Translations under genes and position numbers: made by a program
Origin: UKL13-3 sp044353855
GTDB taxonomy: Bacteria > Bacteroidota > Bacteroidia > UKL13-3
Assembly: GCA_044353855.1 (NCBI GenBank)
Contig: JBILBF010000003.1
Coordinates: forward strand, 310,001-374,000
Direction of reading: 5' to 3'
DNA length: 64,000 bases
Shown here: positions 25,470 through 33,330 of the stretch, piece by piece
Layout: each line of letters begins with the position of its first letter
How positions within the stretch are numbered: position 1 is the stretch's first letter
Notes under the pieces: generated by a model
The model's input: only the letters and a program-made list of their open reading frames with translations
Told to the model about the DNA's origin: nothing
Database searches by the model: none

Positions 25470-25643
25470 CTATAGTCCAAACTTTTTCCATTGCTTGTAA
25501 AAAATCACTCCAAAAAGAATTGACAGTACACAAAATAGGTAACCTTTGTCTTTAAAAAAGTTTTCAAAAACAGCTATATATATGCATACAAGCATAGATA
25601 GAACTGAAAGTACTAACCAATTGTAGATGATTATTTTTTGCAT
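25470..25643 (-). CDS. Small membrane protein between lptC and corC/hlyC
   Basis: A 57-codon frame starting MQKIIIYNWLVLSVLSMLVC and ending KQWKKFGL. It has two hydrophobic segments (about 4-26 and 35-49) separated by ENFFKDKG. Its ATG overlaps the lptC stop in a TAATG junction, which argues for real translation coupled to lptC. I do not recognise a family; the high content of aromatic and basic residues at the ends is typical of small inner-membrane proteins. It may act with the envelope proteins of the operon. Confidence 0.65.
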   Translation of the reverse strand: MQKIIIYNWLVLSVLSMLVCIYIAVFENFFKDKGYLFCVLSILFGVIFYKQWKKFGL

Positions 25644-26185
25644 TATTTTTTTAAACTAATAACACCTCTAATACTAAAAATTTTATATTTAGTAAATTCA
25701 GTATTTGATTCAAAACCATCGCCCATTATTATTTCATCTTTTGTTGTAATTCTAACAAATTTATCTGAATATATTTTTTGTTTGACTTCGTCCCAAATAA
25801 GCTCTTCAGTGTTTAATGAATCACCTTTATTGTTAACAAGAATTACATCATTGCGAGCAATCATTTTTTTATCTCTATCATACCTAATTGCATATTTAGA
25901 TTTTAAAGAGCTTTCTGCTTTTTTATTTCTATTGTAAAAATAAACAGTTATCCCTTTTTGCATAACAGTTTCCATGCGAACATCAGAAGCATAACGCTCA
26001 AGTAAAGGCGTAAATAATTTTGCTTTTGTATATCCAGAATCGGTATAGGTAATATAGATATTTTTACCTGTTTCCAATGGCAAATTAATTCGTTCATTCA
26101 TCACCTTATCTTTTACTTCATCGCTGGTGCATGCAGTAAAAATAGAGATAAAGACGACTGTAGTAAAAAACCATCTTTTAGTCAT
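25643..26185 (-). CDS. lptC: LPS export ABC transporter periplasmic protein LptC
   Basis: Periplasmic LptC-type protein, part of the Lpt bridge that moves lipopolysaccharide to the outer membrane. The 180 residues have a lipoprotein-like signal (FISIFTAC) and then the LptC pattern: ITYTDSGYTKAKLFTPLLERY, followed by RYDRDKKMIARNDVILVNNKGDSLNTEELIWDE, IYSDKFVRITTKDEIIMGDGFESN. Bacteroidota LptC proteins are commonly lipoproteins. It overlaps the porin gene by 8 bases and the small membrane ORF by 1 base. The neighbouring outer membrane protein and coaX form a gene order seen in this phylum. Confidence 0.92.
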   Translation of the reverse strand: MTKRWFFTTVVFISIFTACTSDEVKDKVMNERINLPLETGKNIYITYTDSGYTKAKLFTPLLERYASDVRMETVMQKGITVYFYNRNKKAESSLKSKYAIRYDRDKKMIARNDVILVNNKGDSLNTEELIWDEVKQKIYSDKFVRITTKDEIIMGDGFESNTEFTKYKIFSIRGVISLKK

Positions 26186-27467
26186 ATTTGTAGCGTTGAA
26201 ACCATTTATCGCTAAAATTAAGGCCCAGAATAAACCTGAAATATTCTTCTTTTATCAAGTTATTATCTGTAGTTCCTTTCACAAAATATTCTGCCGAGAG
26301 GTTTATTCGAGATTTTGATTTACCTAATGGCATTCCCATACCAACCGACAATCCATAAGTTGAAATGCGGGTATCAGATAAGATTATATTTCCGTTATCA
26401 TATCTAAGTCCTGCCCTATATTCTATTCGTTTAAAATAATTTTTGTAATCCAATATATTGGGAATAAAACTTCCACCTACTGAAACCCCCAAACTATTGG
26501 TGAGGGAAGTAACCCGACCAAACTCTCGATAACTAGACCAATTGGTATAGTTTACATCCGTATTAACAAACCAATGATCTTTTTTCTCGTAACTAATCCC
26601 TGAACTTACGGTATAAGGCATCCTAATAAAACCTTCAACATCATTTTTATAATATTGTGTATCGCCAAAGTAGCCTGTACCTCCAACACCTAATGACCTT
26701 ACAAATTGATCTTCTTTCGCTTTTAAATTTGTAGCCAACGTATAATTTGAACCAACCACTAGCGTGTATTTATCTTTACGAATTCCTTTGATTATATCTT
26801 TATGATATTGAGCTCCAAATTGATATTGCATATCACGAACAACCCGTCTACGTGTTTCGGCAATATTACTTTGATTAAACTGTTTTGGAATGATGAGTTT
26901 TTGCTCAAGCGTTGTTTGGCCAAAAATATAGTTAGCATTAAATCCTATTGATAAATTTTTAAACAGCTTTGCACCCAACCCAAAGTGAAATCTAGACAAC
27001 CCTCCAGTACCTTTCATTTCTGTGACAGCAGTAAAATCAGGGTATTGATTGGGGGTAGAAACATTATAGCCAAGAGAACTATAAGGAGACAAGCCAAATA
27101 CCATTCCAATACTTCTTTTAATTGAAATTGGCATACCTATCCAAAAATACGAAAATGAATAATTTTCAACTGAGCTTTGAAAACGGCCTTTACTAATTGT
27201 ACCAGGAGAAAACATTACACCACCATCAATGACTGTATACTTTAATGCTGAAAAAGAAGCAGCATTATAGACATTAACATCCGCTGACTTACGCATACCT
27301 TGGGCTACTTGTCCCATTGAAGACTGAGTAGCAGAACCATAATATTGCATTTCGCCAATACCAATAATTGAATAAGGTGATTGAGTTAAATTTTGAGCAT
27401 TAACATGACCTACTAAAAGGGATGTAACCAATAAAAATATAAATAGCCTTGAGGCTTTATTTTGCAT
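26178..27467 (-). CDS. Outer membrane beta-barrel protein
   Basis: A 429-residue exported protein with a signal peptide cleaved near VNAQ and a body of alternating amphipathic strands (SFSYFWIGMPISIKRSIGMVFGLSPYS, FRFILGLNFSDKWF), typical of an outer membrane barrel. The start of the mature part (LTQSPYSIIGIGEMQYYGSATQSSMGQ) is characteristic of a Bacteroidota-specific porin-like family found between coaX and lptC. The transported substrate is unknown. It overlaps coaX by 11 bases and lptC by 8, so translation is probably coupled through the operon. Confidence 0.85.
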   Translation of the reverse strand: MQNKASRLFIFLLVTSLLVGHVNAQNLTQSPYSIIGIGEMQYYGSATQSSMGQVAQGMRKSADVNVYNAASFSALKYTVIDGGVMFSPGTISKGRFQSSVENYSFSYFWIGMPISIKRSIGMVFGLSPYSSLGYNVSTPNQYPDFTAVTEMKGTGGLSRFHFGLGAKLFKNLSIGFNANYIFGQTTLEQKLIIPKQFNQSNIAETRRRVVRDMQYQFGAQYHKDIIKGIRKDKYTLVVGSNYTLATNLKAKEDQFVRSLGVGGTGYFGDTQYYKNDVEGFIRMPYTVSSGISYEKKDHWFVNTDVNYTNWSSYREFGRVTSLTNSLGVSVGGSFIPNILDYKNYFKRIEYRAGLRYDNGNIILSDTRISTYGLSVGMGMPLGKSKSRINLSAEYFVKGTTDNNLIKEEYFRFILGLNFSDKWFQRYKYD

Positions 27468-28191
27468 TGTATTGAAGTATTTTATGTAGCCCGTACAAAA
27501 CTAAATCGGGTGCTGCAAATATGCTCTTTTTCGTGTGTTTATCAAACTCTCCTGCATCTCCCCCACAAAGTAATACTTGAATGTTGCCAAATTGTTGTTC
27601 ATAAAGGGTAATCATTTCATTTATTTCACCTAATAATCCATAATAAACACCCGATAACATGCTTGTTTGTGTTGAGTTTCCAATAAATGAATGGATAGGC
27701 TCATAATCAAACAAAGGCAACTTTTGTGTAAAATGATTTAGTGCATTTAACCTCATTTGCAGTCCTGGTGAAATTGATCCTCCTAAATAATTTCTGTTAG
27801 CTGTTACAATATCATAAGTAACACATGTTCCTAAATCAATAATTAAACAAGTTGTGTTGTCAAAAAAACTAATTGCGCCCGCAACACTAGCAACTCTATC
27901 CATTCCTAAAGTAAGAGGAGTGCTATATAAGTTATGGAATGGTACAGGTAAGTCAGAAGTTAGCTGTGTATATTGCGTTTTTGTCTTTAATAAATGAGTA
28001 AGCTCATCTGATTCGATAAAGACATTGCAAACTATAGACTTAGTTGGTTGGTAGGTATCAATCAACTTATCAACTACACCAAAATCGTTATTGGCAAATT
28101 CGAGTCGCTCAATCAATTTGTTGTGTATAAAGATTGCTGCTTTTGCTCGTGTGTTGCCAATATCTATTACCAAATTATGTGTTAGCTCCAT
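27457..28191 (-). CDS. coaX: Type III pantothenate kinase
   Basis: Phosphorylates pantothenate in the first committed step of coenzyme A synthesis. The 244 residues show the acetate-kinase/ASKHA fold motifs: VIDIGNTRAKAAIF at the N-terminus, TLGMDRVASVAGAIS, IIDLGTCVTYDIV, GGSISPGLQMRLNALNHFT, and GDAGEFDKH near the end. CoaX enzymes are not inhibited by CoA and need a monovalent cation. It overlaps birA by 10 bases upstream, a common coaX-birA pairing. Confidence 0.95.
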   Translation of the reverse strand: MELTHNLVIDIGNTRAKAAIFIHNKLIERLEFANNDFGVVDKLIDTYQPTKSIVCNVFIESDELTHLLKTKTQYTQLTSDLPVPFHNLYSTPLTLGMDRVASVAGAISFFDNTTCLIIDLGTCVTYDIVTANRNYLGGSISPGLQMRLNALNHFTQKLPLFDYEPIHSFIGNSTQTSMLSGVYYGLLGEINEMITLYEQQFGNIQVLLCGGDAGEFDKHTKKSIFAAPDLVLYGLHKILQYNAK

Positions 28192-28931
28192 ATCAATTCT
28201 TTAACATTAAACAGTTGTAAATCGCCATTTACCATCATTTTTAATCTTCCGGCATCATCAATCCCTATTGGCGTAGCCATTATATTGGAACCTTGATATT
28301 GGAATTGGGAAGGTATATTTTTTTTATATAATACTGCATGGTATTGTAACCATAATTGTTCAGTATCATTTTGTATTAGTTGTTGGTATCGATTCGTTAA
28401 ACAATTTCGTATAAGTTGAGTACACACTTCAATATTATAGAGTTGATTGGTAAACTGAATTAATGAACACGCTTTGGAGGTAGAAAAATGTACTTGATTG
28501 ATGTTTAATCCTATTCCTATAATAGCATGCTTGATTAAATTCCCTTGAATTCCATTTTCGATTAATAAACCAGCCATTTTTGAGTGGTTAACATAAATAT
28601 CATTTGGCCATTTAATACAAACTTGTTCATAAGGTAATTGCGCTTTTGTAAAATCATGAAGTGCTAGGCACATTGCGATATTTAAATACACCTGTTTATC
28701 AACTGAAATATCCGGTTTTAAGATCCAAGAACATAATATATTCTCACCTTTTTGAGATTCCCAACCATTCAATTCTTGACCCCTTCCTTTGTATTGAAAA
28801 TTTGCTCTGATAAGCGTTCCATGTTGGGCTTCGTCTTTTTCTATTAATTGCTTTGCCAAGTCGTTGGTAGAACCAACTTCATCAAGTAGAACAATACCTG
28901 TATTGAATGAAAATGTTGAGTTGTGAGACAA
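28182..28931 (-). CDS. birA: Biotin-[acetyl-CoA-carboxylase] ligase (BirA, no DNA-binding domain)
   Basis: Attaches biotin to carboxylase BCCP subunits. Only the catalytic domain is present, with LLDEVGSTNDLAKQLI, YKGRGQELNGWES (the GRGRxG biotin/AMP loop in variant form), KWPNDIYVNHSKMAGLLIE and GIGLNIN. There is no helix-turn-helix. I take the TTG at 28931, giving 249 residues, the usual length. Longer ATG-initiated frames from 28982 or 29030 run back through a -7 promoter box at 28949-28956, so they are probably untranscribed there. It heads the coaX-porin-lptC-corC operon and is divergent from rsfS. Confidence 0.88.
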   Translation of the reverse strand: MSHNSTFSFNTGIVLLDEVGSTNDLAKQLIEKDEAQHGTLIRANFQYKGRGQELNGWESQKGENILCSWILKPDISVDKQVYLNIAMCLALHDFTKAQLPYEQVCIKWPNDIYVNHSKMAGLLIENGIQGNLIKHAIIGIGLNINQVHFSTSKACSLIQFTNQLYNIEVCTQLIRNCLTNRYQQLIQNDTEQLWLQYHAVLYKKNIPSQFQYQGSNIMATPIGIDDAGRLKMMVNGDLQLFNVKELIWS

Positions 28932-28944
28932 AATGCTAAATTTG
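28916..28944 (+). promoter_or_regulatory. rsfS promoter (TTG-N18-TAAATTTG)
   Basis: TTG at 28916-28918 and TAAATTTG at 28937-28944 are separated by 18 bases, matching the Bacteroidota consensus. The -7 box forms the left half of a near-perfect 20-base palindrome shared with the birA -7 box. Confidence 0.6.
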
Positions 28945-28948
28945 CATG

Positions 28949-28975
28949 CAAATATATGATTTGTGTGTGTATCAA
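28949..28975 (-). promoter_or_regulatory. birA operon promoter (-7 TATATTTG)
   Basis: The minus strand reads TATATTTG at 28949-28956, with a TTG at 28973-28975 after 16 bases, slightly short spacing. It is the right half of the palindrome with the rsfS -7 box; the two boxes are only 4 bases apart. Confidence 0.55.
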
Positions 28976-29014
28976 CTACCATCACAAAATCAAGCAATAA
29001 GTTAGTAGAGACGG

Positions 29015-29590
29015 ATGAAAACAACAACAACGAAGACAGCAGCTAAAACAGCGGCACCCAAAAAGGCGGCACCCAAAAAGGCGGCACCCAAAAAAGTAGC
29101 AGTAAAAACTGCAACACGCAAAAACGAAAGAACACCCGAACAATTAGCAGAGGCTCACGAGTTGGCCAATAAAAAAACTCCCATTGCCAAAACACGTAAA
29201 ATAACCAAATCCAATAAGCCATCTATCAAACCTGCATCCAACTCATTAGAGTTAGCCTTGCAAGTAGCTCAGGGAATGTTTGAACGAAAAGCTGAAGACA
29301 TTAAAATATTGGACATGCGAAATGTAAAAGGAGCTTCAGCTGATTTTTTTGTAATAAGCCATGCAGCTTCTGATAAGCAAGTAGAAGCAATAGCCAACTC
29401 TGTAGAAGAAGAAGTTGAAAAACAGAGTAACGAATGGCCACGCCACCGTGAAGGACAAGTAAACAATGAATGGGTATTGCTGGATTACTTTGATGTAGTA
29501 GCCCATATTTTTCAACAAGAAAAACGTGAATTTTATGCTGTAGAAGAATTATGGGGTGATGCCATTTTAGTTGACTTTGAAGGACGATAA
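29015..29590 (+). CDS. rsfS: Ribosome silencing factor RsfS with a basic N-terminal extension
   Basis: RsfS/Iojap binds ribosomal protein L14 and blocks joining of the subunits when nutrients are short. The Iojap domain covers about 75-188 (SLELALQVAQGMFERKAEDIKILDM, ADFFVISHAASDKQVEAIANSVEEEV, WVLLDYFDVVAHIFQ, REFYAVEELWGDA). The first 75 residues are an unusual Lys/Ala/Pro/Thr-rich extension with three AAPKK units, like the tails of histone H1 or AlgP. The normal family length is 105-135 residues; here it is 191. The start ATG at 29015 keeps the extension in frame. A terminator follows. Confidence 0.93.
   Translation: MKTTTTKTAAKTAAPKKAAPKKAAPKKVAVKTATRKNERTPEQLAEAHELANKKTPIAKTRKITKSNKPSIKPASNSLELALQVAQGMFERKAEDIKILDMRNVKGASADFFVISHAASDKQVEAIANSVEEEVEKQSNEWPRHREGQVNNEWVLLDYFDVVAHIFQQEKREFYAVEELWGDAILVDFEGR
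29051..29095 (+). repeat. Three tandem 15-bp repeats encoding AAPKK units
   Basis: The unit GCGGCACCCAAAAAG occurs three times head to tail inside the N-terminal extension of rsfS; the last copy differs at its final base. Such a repeat can change copy number by slippage without breaking the reading frame. Confidence 0.9.
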
Positions 29591-29607
29591 TTAAACCGTA
29601 GCTAAAT

Positions 29608-29645
29608 AAAAAGCCCAACTGACTAAAATTCAGTTGGGCTTTTTT
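29608..29645. terminator. Bidirectional terminator after rsfS
   Basis: A 15-bp stem (29608-29622 with 29630-29644) with a 7-base loop; A and T tracts lie on the two sides. It is shared with the convergent LytTR gene ending at 29666. Confidence 0.9.
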
Positions 29646-29665
29646 ATTTGTAAAACATCATATGC

Positions 29666-30391
29666 TTAAAGACTCATCATTTCTTTAAACTTAACAGATT
29701 GCCTGCGGCTAACTTCTACTTTGACGCCATCTTTTAGATAGATAAGAAATCCAGAATTGAAAAAAGGTTCAATTTTATCGATAAAACGGAGGTTAATTAT
29801 TTGTTGCCGGTTGGCTCTAAAAAAAAGACCCTTACTTAAACGTTCATCTAGAGCATTCAAGGTTTTATGAATAAGAGGTTGGTTGTTATCAAAAAATATT
29901 TTTGCATAATTACCAGCCGATTCTATCATACGAATATCAGTTAGTTTGACGAACCAACATTTATCCCCATCTCTTATAAATACTTGATCATTTTCAGCTA
30001 ATTTTATTCTGTCCTTATCAATTATATTATCACTAAGTAGTTTGTTAACTTTCCCAATAGCTTCTCGCAGGCGTTGGGTTTGTATTGGTTTTAATAAATA
30101 ATCAAGTGCATTTACTTCAAATGCTTTGATTGCAAATTCATTATAGGCCGTGGTAAAAACTACACAAGGTGTTTCAATTAACTCCTCCAATAAATCAAAA
30201 CCGTTTTTTTCGGGCATTTCAATATCTAAAAACATCAATTGAGGTTTTAACTTATCAATCAATTCAATTGCTTCATCAGCATTGTTAGCCTCACCAATAA
30301 TATCTATTTCGGAAAATTCTTTGAGTAAGTTTTTTAACCCTTCGCGGGCTAATTTTTCATCATCAATTATAATAGTAGTTATACTGTTCAT
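29666..30391 (-). CDS. LytTR-family response regulator of a LytS-type pair
   Basis: A 241-residue DNA-binding response regulator. The receiver (about 1-120) has D10/D11, phospho-acceptor D56 (QLMFLDIEMP) and K101 in LLKPI. The LytTR domain (about 135-238) has MIESAGNYAKIFFDNN, FFRANRQQIINLRFIDKIE and VEVSRRQSVKFKEM. Its start overlaps the stop of the upstream sensor kinase gene by 4 bases, so the two form a classical LytS/LytR-type system. The target genes are not evident, though the small upstream ORFs may be part of the same transcript. Confidence 0.95.
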   Translation of the reverse strand: MNSITTIIIDDEKLAREGLKNLLKEFSEIDIIGEANNADEAIELIDKLKPQLMFLDIEMPEKNGFDLLEELIETPCVVFTTAYNEFAIKAFEVNALDYLLKPIQTQRLREAIGKVNKLLSDNIIDKDRIKLAENDQVFIRDGDKCWFVKLTDIRMIESAGNYAKIFFDNNQPLIHKTLNALDERLSKGLFFRANRQQIINLRFIDKIEPFFNSGFLIYLKDGVKVEVSRRQSVKFKEMMSL

Positions 30392-31425
30392 ATTGGAATC
30401 GTAATTTGGGTGTGTACTTTGTTAGAGTCTATATTTTTAATTAAAAAAGAAGCTTTATCGTCATACAAGAGTTTCAACCTTTCTTGTGTATTTACAACCC
30501 CTACACCTTCATGTTCCTCTTTGGGTTGATAATACCCAGAGTTGATAATGTCCAATTGTAAAGCACTCTTAACAATTTGTGCTGAAATCAATATTTCGCC
30601 TCCTTGTTTTAAGGCTGATATTCCATGTTTTACAGCGTTTTCTGCAAGTGTTTGCAACATCATGGGTGGTATTTGGCATTCATTAGCATCAGCATCAATA
30701 TCAAAAATGATTGTCAACCTATCATCAAATCTTATTTTTTCAATTGCTAAATAATCGGTTACTGTTTTCAATTCCTCTTTAAGCATTACCGTTTTGTATT
30801 TTCCCATTTGCAATGAGCTGCGCAACAAATTGGATAGTTGTGTAATAGCTGTTTTACTCAACTCAGGATTCATATCAACTAACGTGCGAATACTATTAAG
30901 TGAGTTGAATAAAAAATGAGGATTAAGCTGGGTTTTTAAATTATTATATTGGTTTTCTTTTATGGTAGCTTCCAACTGATAACGATCCCTTTCTGCTTCG
31001 ATTAAGCGCTCCCAATATTGAAATAAATGGTAGGTAAGGGACCACAACAAAACGTATTTACTTACGTTAAAAAAATAGCCTAAAAATGTTGAAATGGTGA
31101 TGGGTTCATTTTGCAATACAGGATACGTAAATCGATCGAGCCAAATATTAATAATCGTTAAAAAAAAGGACATCAAAACAACACCAAAAATACCGCGAGG
31201 AATAATTTTATATAACGGATAATTAAGCCAACCCAAACGAATAAGAAACACACGATACAAGTGGGTAACTGCTATACCTAACATAAAATTGGCGACAGCA
31301 TTGGTCAATAATTTCCACGTTAGTCCATCAATACCAATATACGTTGATAACTCTAGGATGGTAAACAAAAACCATCCACCCAATTGGCATAACCAATACA
31401 GTTTCTCTTTTTTAATCGCTTTCAT
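30388..31425 (-). CDS. LytS-type sensor histidine kinase
   Basis: A 345-residue membrane kinase of the His_kinase (LytS/YehU) family. About four transmembrane segments lie in residues 10-135. The cytoplasmic phospho-acceptor region has KTQLNPHFLFNSLNSIRTL with H170. The ATPase N box is IPPMMLQTLAENAVKHGI, followed by GVGVVNTQERLKLLY. It lacks an extracellular sensing domain, so the signal is probably sensed in the membrane. It overlaps the LytTR regulator gene by 4 bases. Confidence 0.93.
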   Translation of the reverse strand: MKAIKKEKLYWLCQLGGWFLFTILELSTYIGIDGLTWKLLTNAVANFMLGIAVTHLYRVFLIRLGWLNYPLYKIIPRGIFGVVLMSFFLTIINIWLDRFTYPVLQNEPITISTFLGYFFNVSKYVLLWSLTYHLFQYWERLIEAERDRYQLEATIKENQYNNLKTQLNPHFLFNSLNSIRTLVDMNPELSKTAITQLSNLLRSSLQMGKYKTVMLKEELKTVTDYLAIEKIRFDDRLTIIFDIDADANECQIPPMMLQTLAENAVKHGISALKQGGEILISAQIVKSALQLDIINSGYYQPKEEHEGVGVVNTQERLKLLYDDKASFLIKNIDSNKVHTQITIPI

Positions 31426-31432
31426 TAAGTTA

Positions 31433-31624
31433 TTAAGCTCTTTTGGGTTGTGCCAATCTCATCGTTGAAATGGGTGCACACAATACAAATTGGGTTGGTT
31501 TACTAACGCTTTTAATTTGATATGATACTTTTTGTGGTGGATGTTGTTTGCTCGTTTTACTGCAAGTACCAGGCAACAATGCGCCAAACCCTAAAAGCAT
31601 AACAACTAAAAATGGGTGTTTCAT
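31433..31624 (-). CDS. Small predicted lipoprotein upstream of the LytS kinase
   Basis: A 63-residue frame from the ATG at 31624, starting MKHPFLVVMLLGFGALLPGTC. The signal peptide ends in a lipobox-like LPGTC, and the mature part is only about 40 residues (QPKRA at the end). It lies 7 bases before the LytS gene on the same strand, so it may be co-transcribed and might sense or modulate the kinase. I do not recognise a family. A longer start at 31645 is possible. Confidence 0.5.
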   Translation of the reverse strand: MKHPFLVVMLLGFGALLPGTCSKTSKQHPPQKVSYQIKSVSKPTQFVLCAPISTMRLAQPKRA

Positions 31625-31660
31625 AGTATGTGTTTGAGTATACATCGAAGCTAACCAGAT

Positions 31661-31888
31661 TTACGATTTTGGTTGTGTAATTTCCACAATGGGTAAAAAA
31701 ATGTTATGAATGGGGGTTAAAGTGGTTGATATTTTAGTCAAATCCAAATCATTGTGGGTAAACGCATTTTGTGGGTTCGCTTTAAAAGTCAACTTTTGAT
31801 TGAGAGAACGGTTCATAGATAATGGTTCATAGTTCATGGCAAAATGGACTATCAGCTCTTCTATGATCCATGAACCATAAGCTATCAA
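31661..31888 (-). CDS. Doubtful small ORF upstream of the LytS cluster
   Basis: A 75-codon frame. Its upstream third lies in the inverted-repeat region at 31810-31902, so its start is uncertain; Met18 or Met25 is possible. Its C-terminus (HNIFLPIVEITQPKS) loosely resembles that of the next small gene (FVLCAPISTMRLAQPKRA), which hints at two diverged short copies. There is no signal peptide. The short length and repeat context make it a weak candidate. Confidence 0.25.
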   Translation of the reverse strand: MIAYGSWIIEELIVHFAMNYEPLSMNRSLNQKLTFKANPQNAFTHNDLDLTKISTTLTPIHNIFLPIVEITQPKS

Positions 31889-31902
31889 CTAAACTATGAA
31901 CC
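31810..31902. repeat. Imperfect inverted and direct repeats of GGTTCAT/ATGAACC words
   Basis: The left part (31810-31838) has GGTTCATAG and TATGGTTCAT-like words ending in TTCATGG. The right part (31867-31902) has CCATGAACCATAAG and CTATGAACC, their approximate reverse complement. The start codon of the sugar transporter lies in the last ATGAACC word. The arrangement may form a cruciform or RNA stem, or be a family of short intergenic repeats. Confidence 0.6.
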
Positions 31903-33320
31903 AAACCGCAACCCAACGTTCACAATTGTATTCACTTATAACCGTGTTTTTCTTTTGGGGATTTATAGCTGCATCCAACGGTATTTTTATTCCGTTTTGC
32001 AAACGTTATTTTAACCTTAGCCAATTTCAATCGCAACTTATTGATCTTACTTTTTATGGTGGTTATTTTATGGGTTCACTTAGTTTATTTTTGTATTCGA
32101 GGTTGAGCAAAGTAGAGTTGCTGAACAAAATTGGGTATAAAAAAGGAATTACCTATGGCTTATTGGTTTCTGCTGTTGGCGCATTGTGTATTATTCCATC
32201 CGTTCAAATGGGCTCCTATACACTCATTTTAACTTCTTATTTTATCATCGCATTAGGGTTTTCGTTGCAACAAACTTGTGCACAACCGTATGTTGTAGCT
32301 CTCGGATCACCCGAGAGTGGCGCAACTAGATTGAACTTGGCTGGTGGTATTAATTCGCTTGGAACTACCGTAGCACCAGTAATTGTCAGTTACATTTTAT
32401 TCGGATCTTTAACTGGTAATGTTTCATCAGCTTCATTAACCTCAATTACGGGGTTATATATTGGAGTGGCATTATTATTTGTGGTGATGGCTGCATTTTT
32501 TAGTTTTTCTTCTATACCTAATATTACAAACGATGCAACAACTGAAGCAGGAATTGGTGCTTTTAAATATCCACAATTGGTGTTGGGCATGGTAGCAATT
32601 TTTATGTACGTTGGAGTTGAGGTAAGTATACAAAGCAATATGGGAGCATTGCTTCAATTACCTGCATTTGGCGGTTATTCCGAGTCGCAACTTTCTCCAT
32701 TTATTTCTTTGTATTGGGGTAGTTTGATGATTGGCCGATGGGGAAACGTAATGGGTATTTTTAACTTAAAAGGTATAGCCAAAATAGCAGTACAAATCCT
32801 TATTCCATATATCGCTTTTGGGGTAGTTTTGCTTTCAAATAGTATAAACGGAAATGATGTAAGCGGTTTGTGGATATATGCTTTACCTATTGCAATCATG
32901 ATTGTTGTAAGTTTCCTCTCGCAAGAAAAACAATCAAAAGCATTGTTGTACTTTTCGGTGTTTGGTTTTGTAGCGATGGTTGTGGGATTACTCACAACTG
33001 GGCAAGTATCCATCTTTGCATTTATCAGTGGCGGTTTGGCTTGCTCGGTATTGTGGCCGTGTATCTTTAGTTTAGCTATTGCTGGATTAGGCAAATACAC
33101 CAGCCAAGGTTCCTCCTTTTTAATTATGATGATTTTGGGGGGTGCTATCATTCCTCCGCTTCAAGGTTTACTTTCCGATTTACCAAGTATTGGTATTCAC
33201 TTATCGTATACCCTTACGTTGGTTTGTTTTGCGTATTTAATATTTTATGCCGTGCGGGTAAAAAGCATTTTAAAAGCGCAAGGGATTGATGAAGACAATG
33301 AAGTAGTTGCAGGGCATTAA
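31896..33320 (+). CDS. MFS sugar transporter of the FucP/GluP (FHS) family
   Basis: Inner-membrane proton-sugar symporter of the fucose/galactose/glucose subfamily. The 474 residues have about 12 hydrophobic segments. Family features include FFFWGFIAASNGIFIPFCKRYFNLSQFQSQLIDLTFYGGYF near the N-terminus and QQTCAQPYVVALGSPESGATRLNLAGGINSLGTTVAPVI. The ending is typical. No sugar kinase or isomerase is adjacent, so the substrate is open. The start ATG lies inside a repeat word, but the following codons fit the family start. Confidence 0.9.
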   Translation: MNQTATQRSQLYSLITVFFFWGFIAASNGIFIPFCKRYFNLSQFQSQLIDLTFYGGYFMGSLSLFLYSRLSKVELLNKIGYKKGITYGLLVSAVGALCIIPSVQMGSYTLILTSYFIIALGFSLQQTCAQPYVVALGSPESGATRLNLAGGINSLGTTVAPVIVSYILFGSLTGNVSSASLTSITGLYIGVALLFVVMAAFFSFSSIPNITNDATTEAGIGAFKYPQLVLGMVAIFMYVGVEVSIQSNMGALLQLPAFGGYSESQLSPFISLYWGSLMIGRWGNVMGIFNLKGIAKIAVQILIPYIAFGVVLLSNSINGNDVSGLWIYALPIAIMIVVSFLSQEKQSKALLYFSVFGFVAMVVGLLTTGQVSIFAFISGGLACSVLWPCIFSLAIAGLGKYTSQGSSFLIMMILGGAIIPPLQGLLSDLPSIGIHLSYTLTLVCFAYLIFYAVRVKSILKAQGIDEDNEVVAGH

Positions 33321-33330
33321 CAAAATTTCT

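Noticed and set aside
32675..33151. 158-codon open frame opposite the sugar transporter
   Set aside because: Antisense to a well-supported transporter gene; composition follows from the hydrophobic codons on the other strand.
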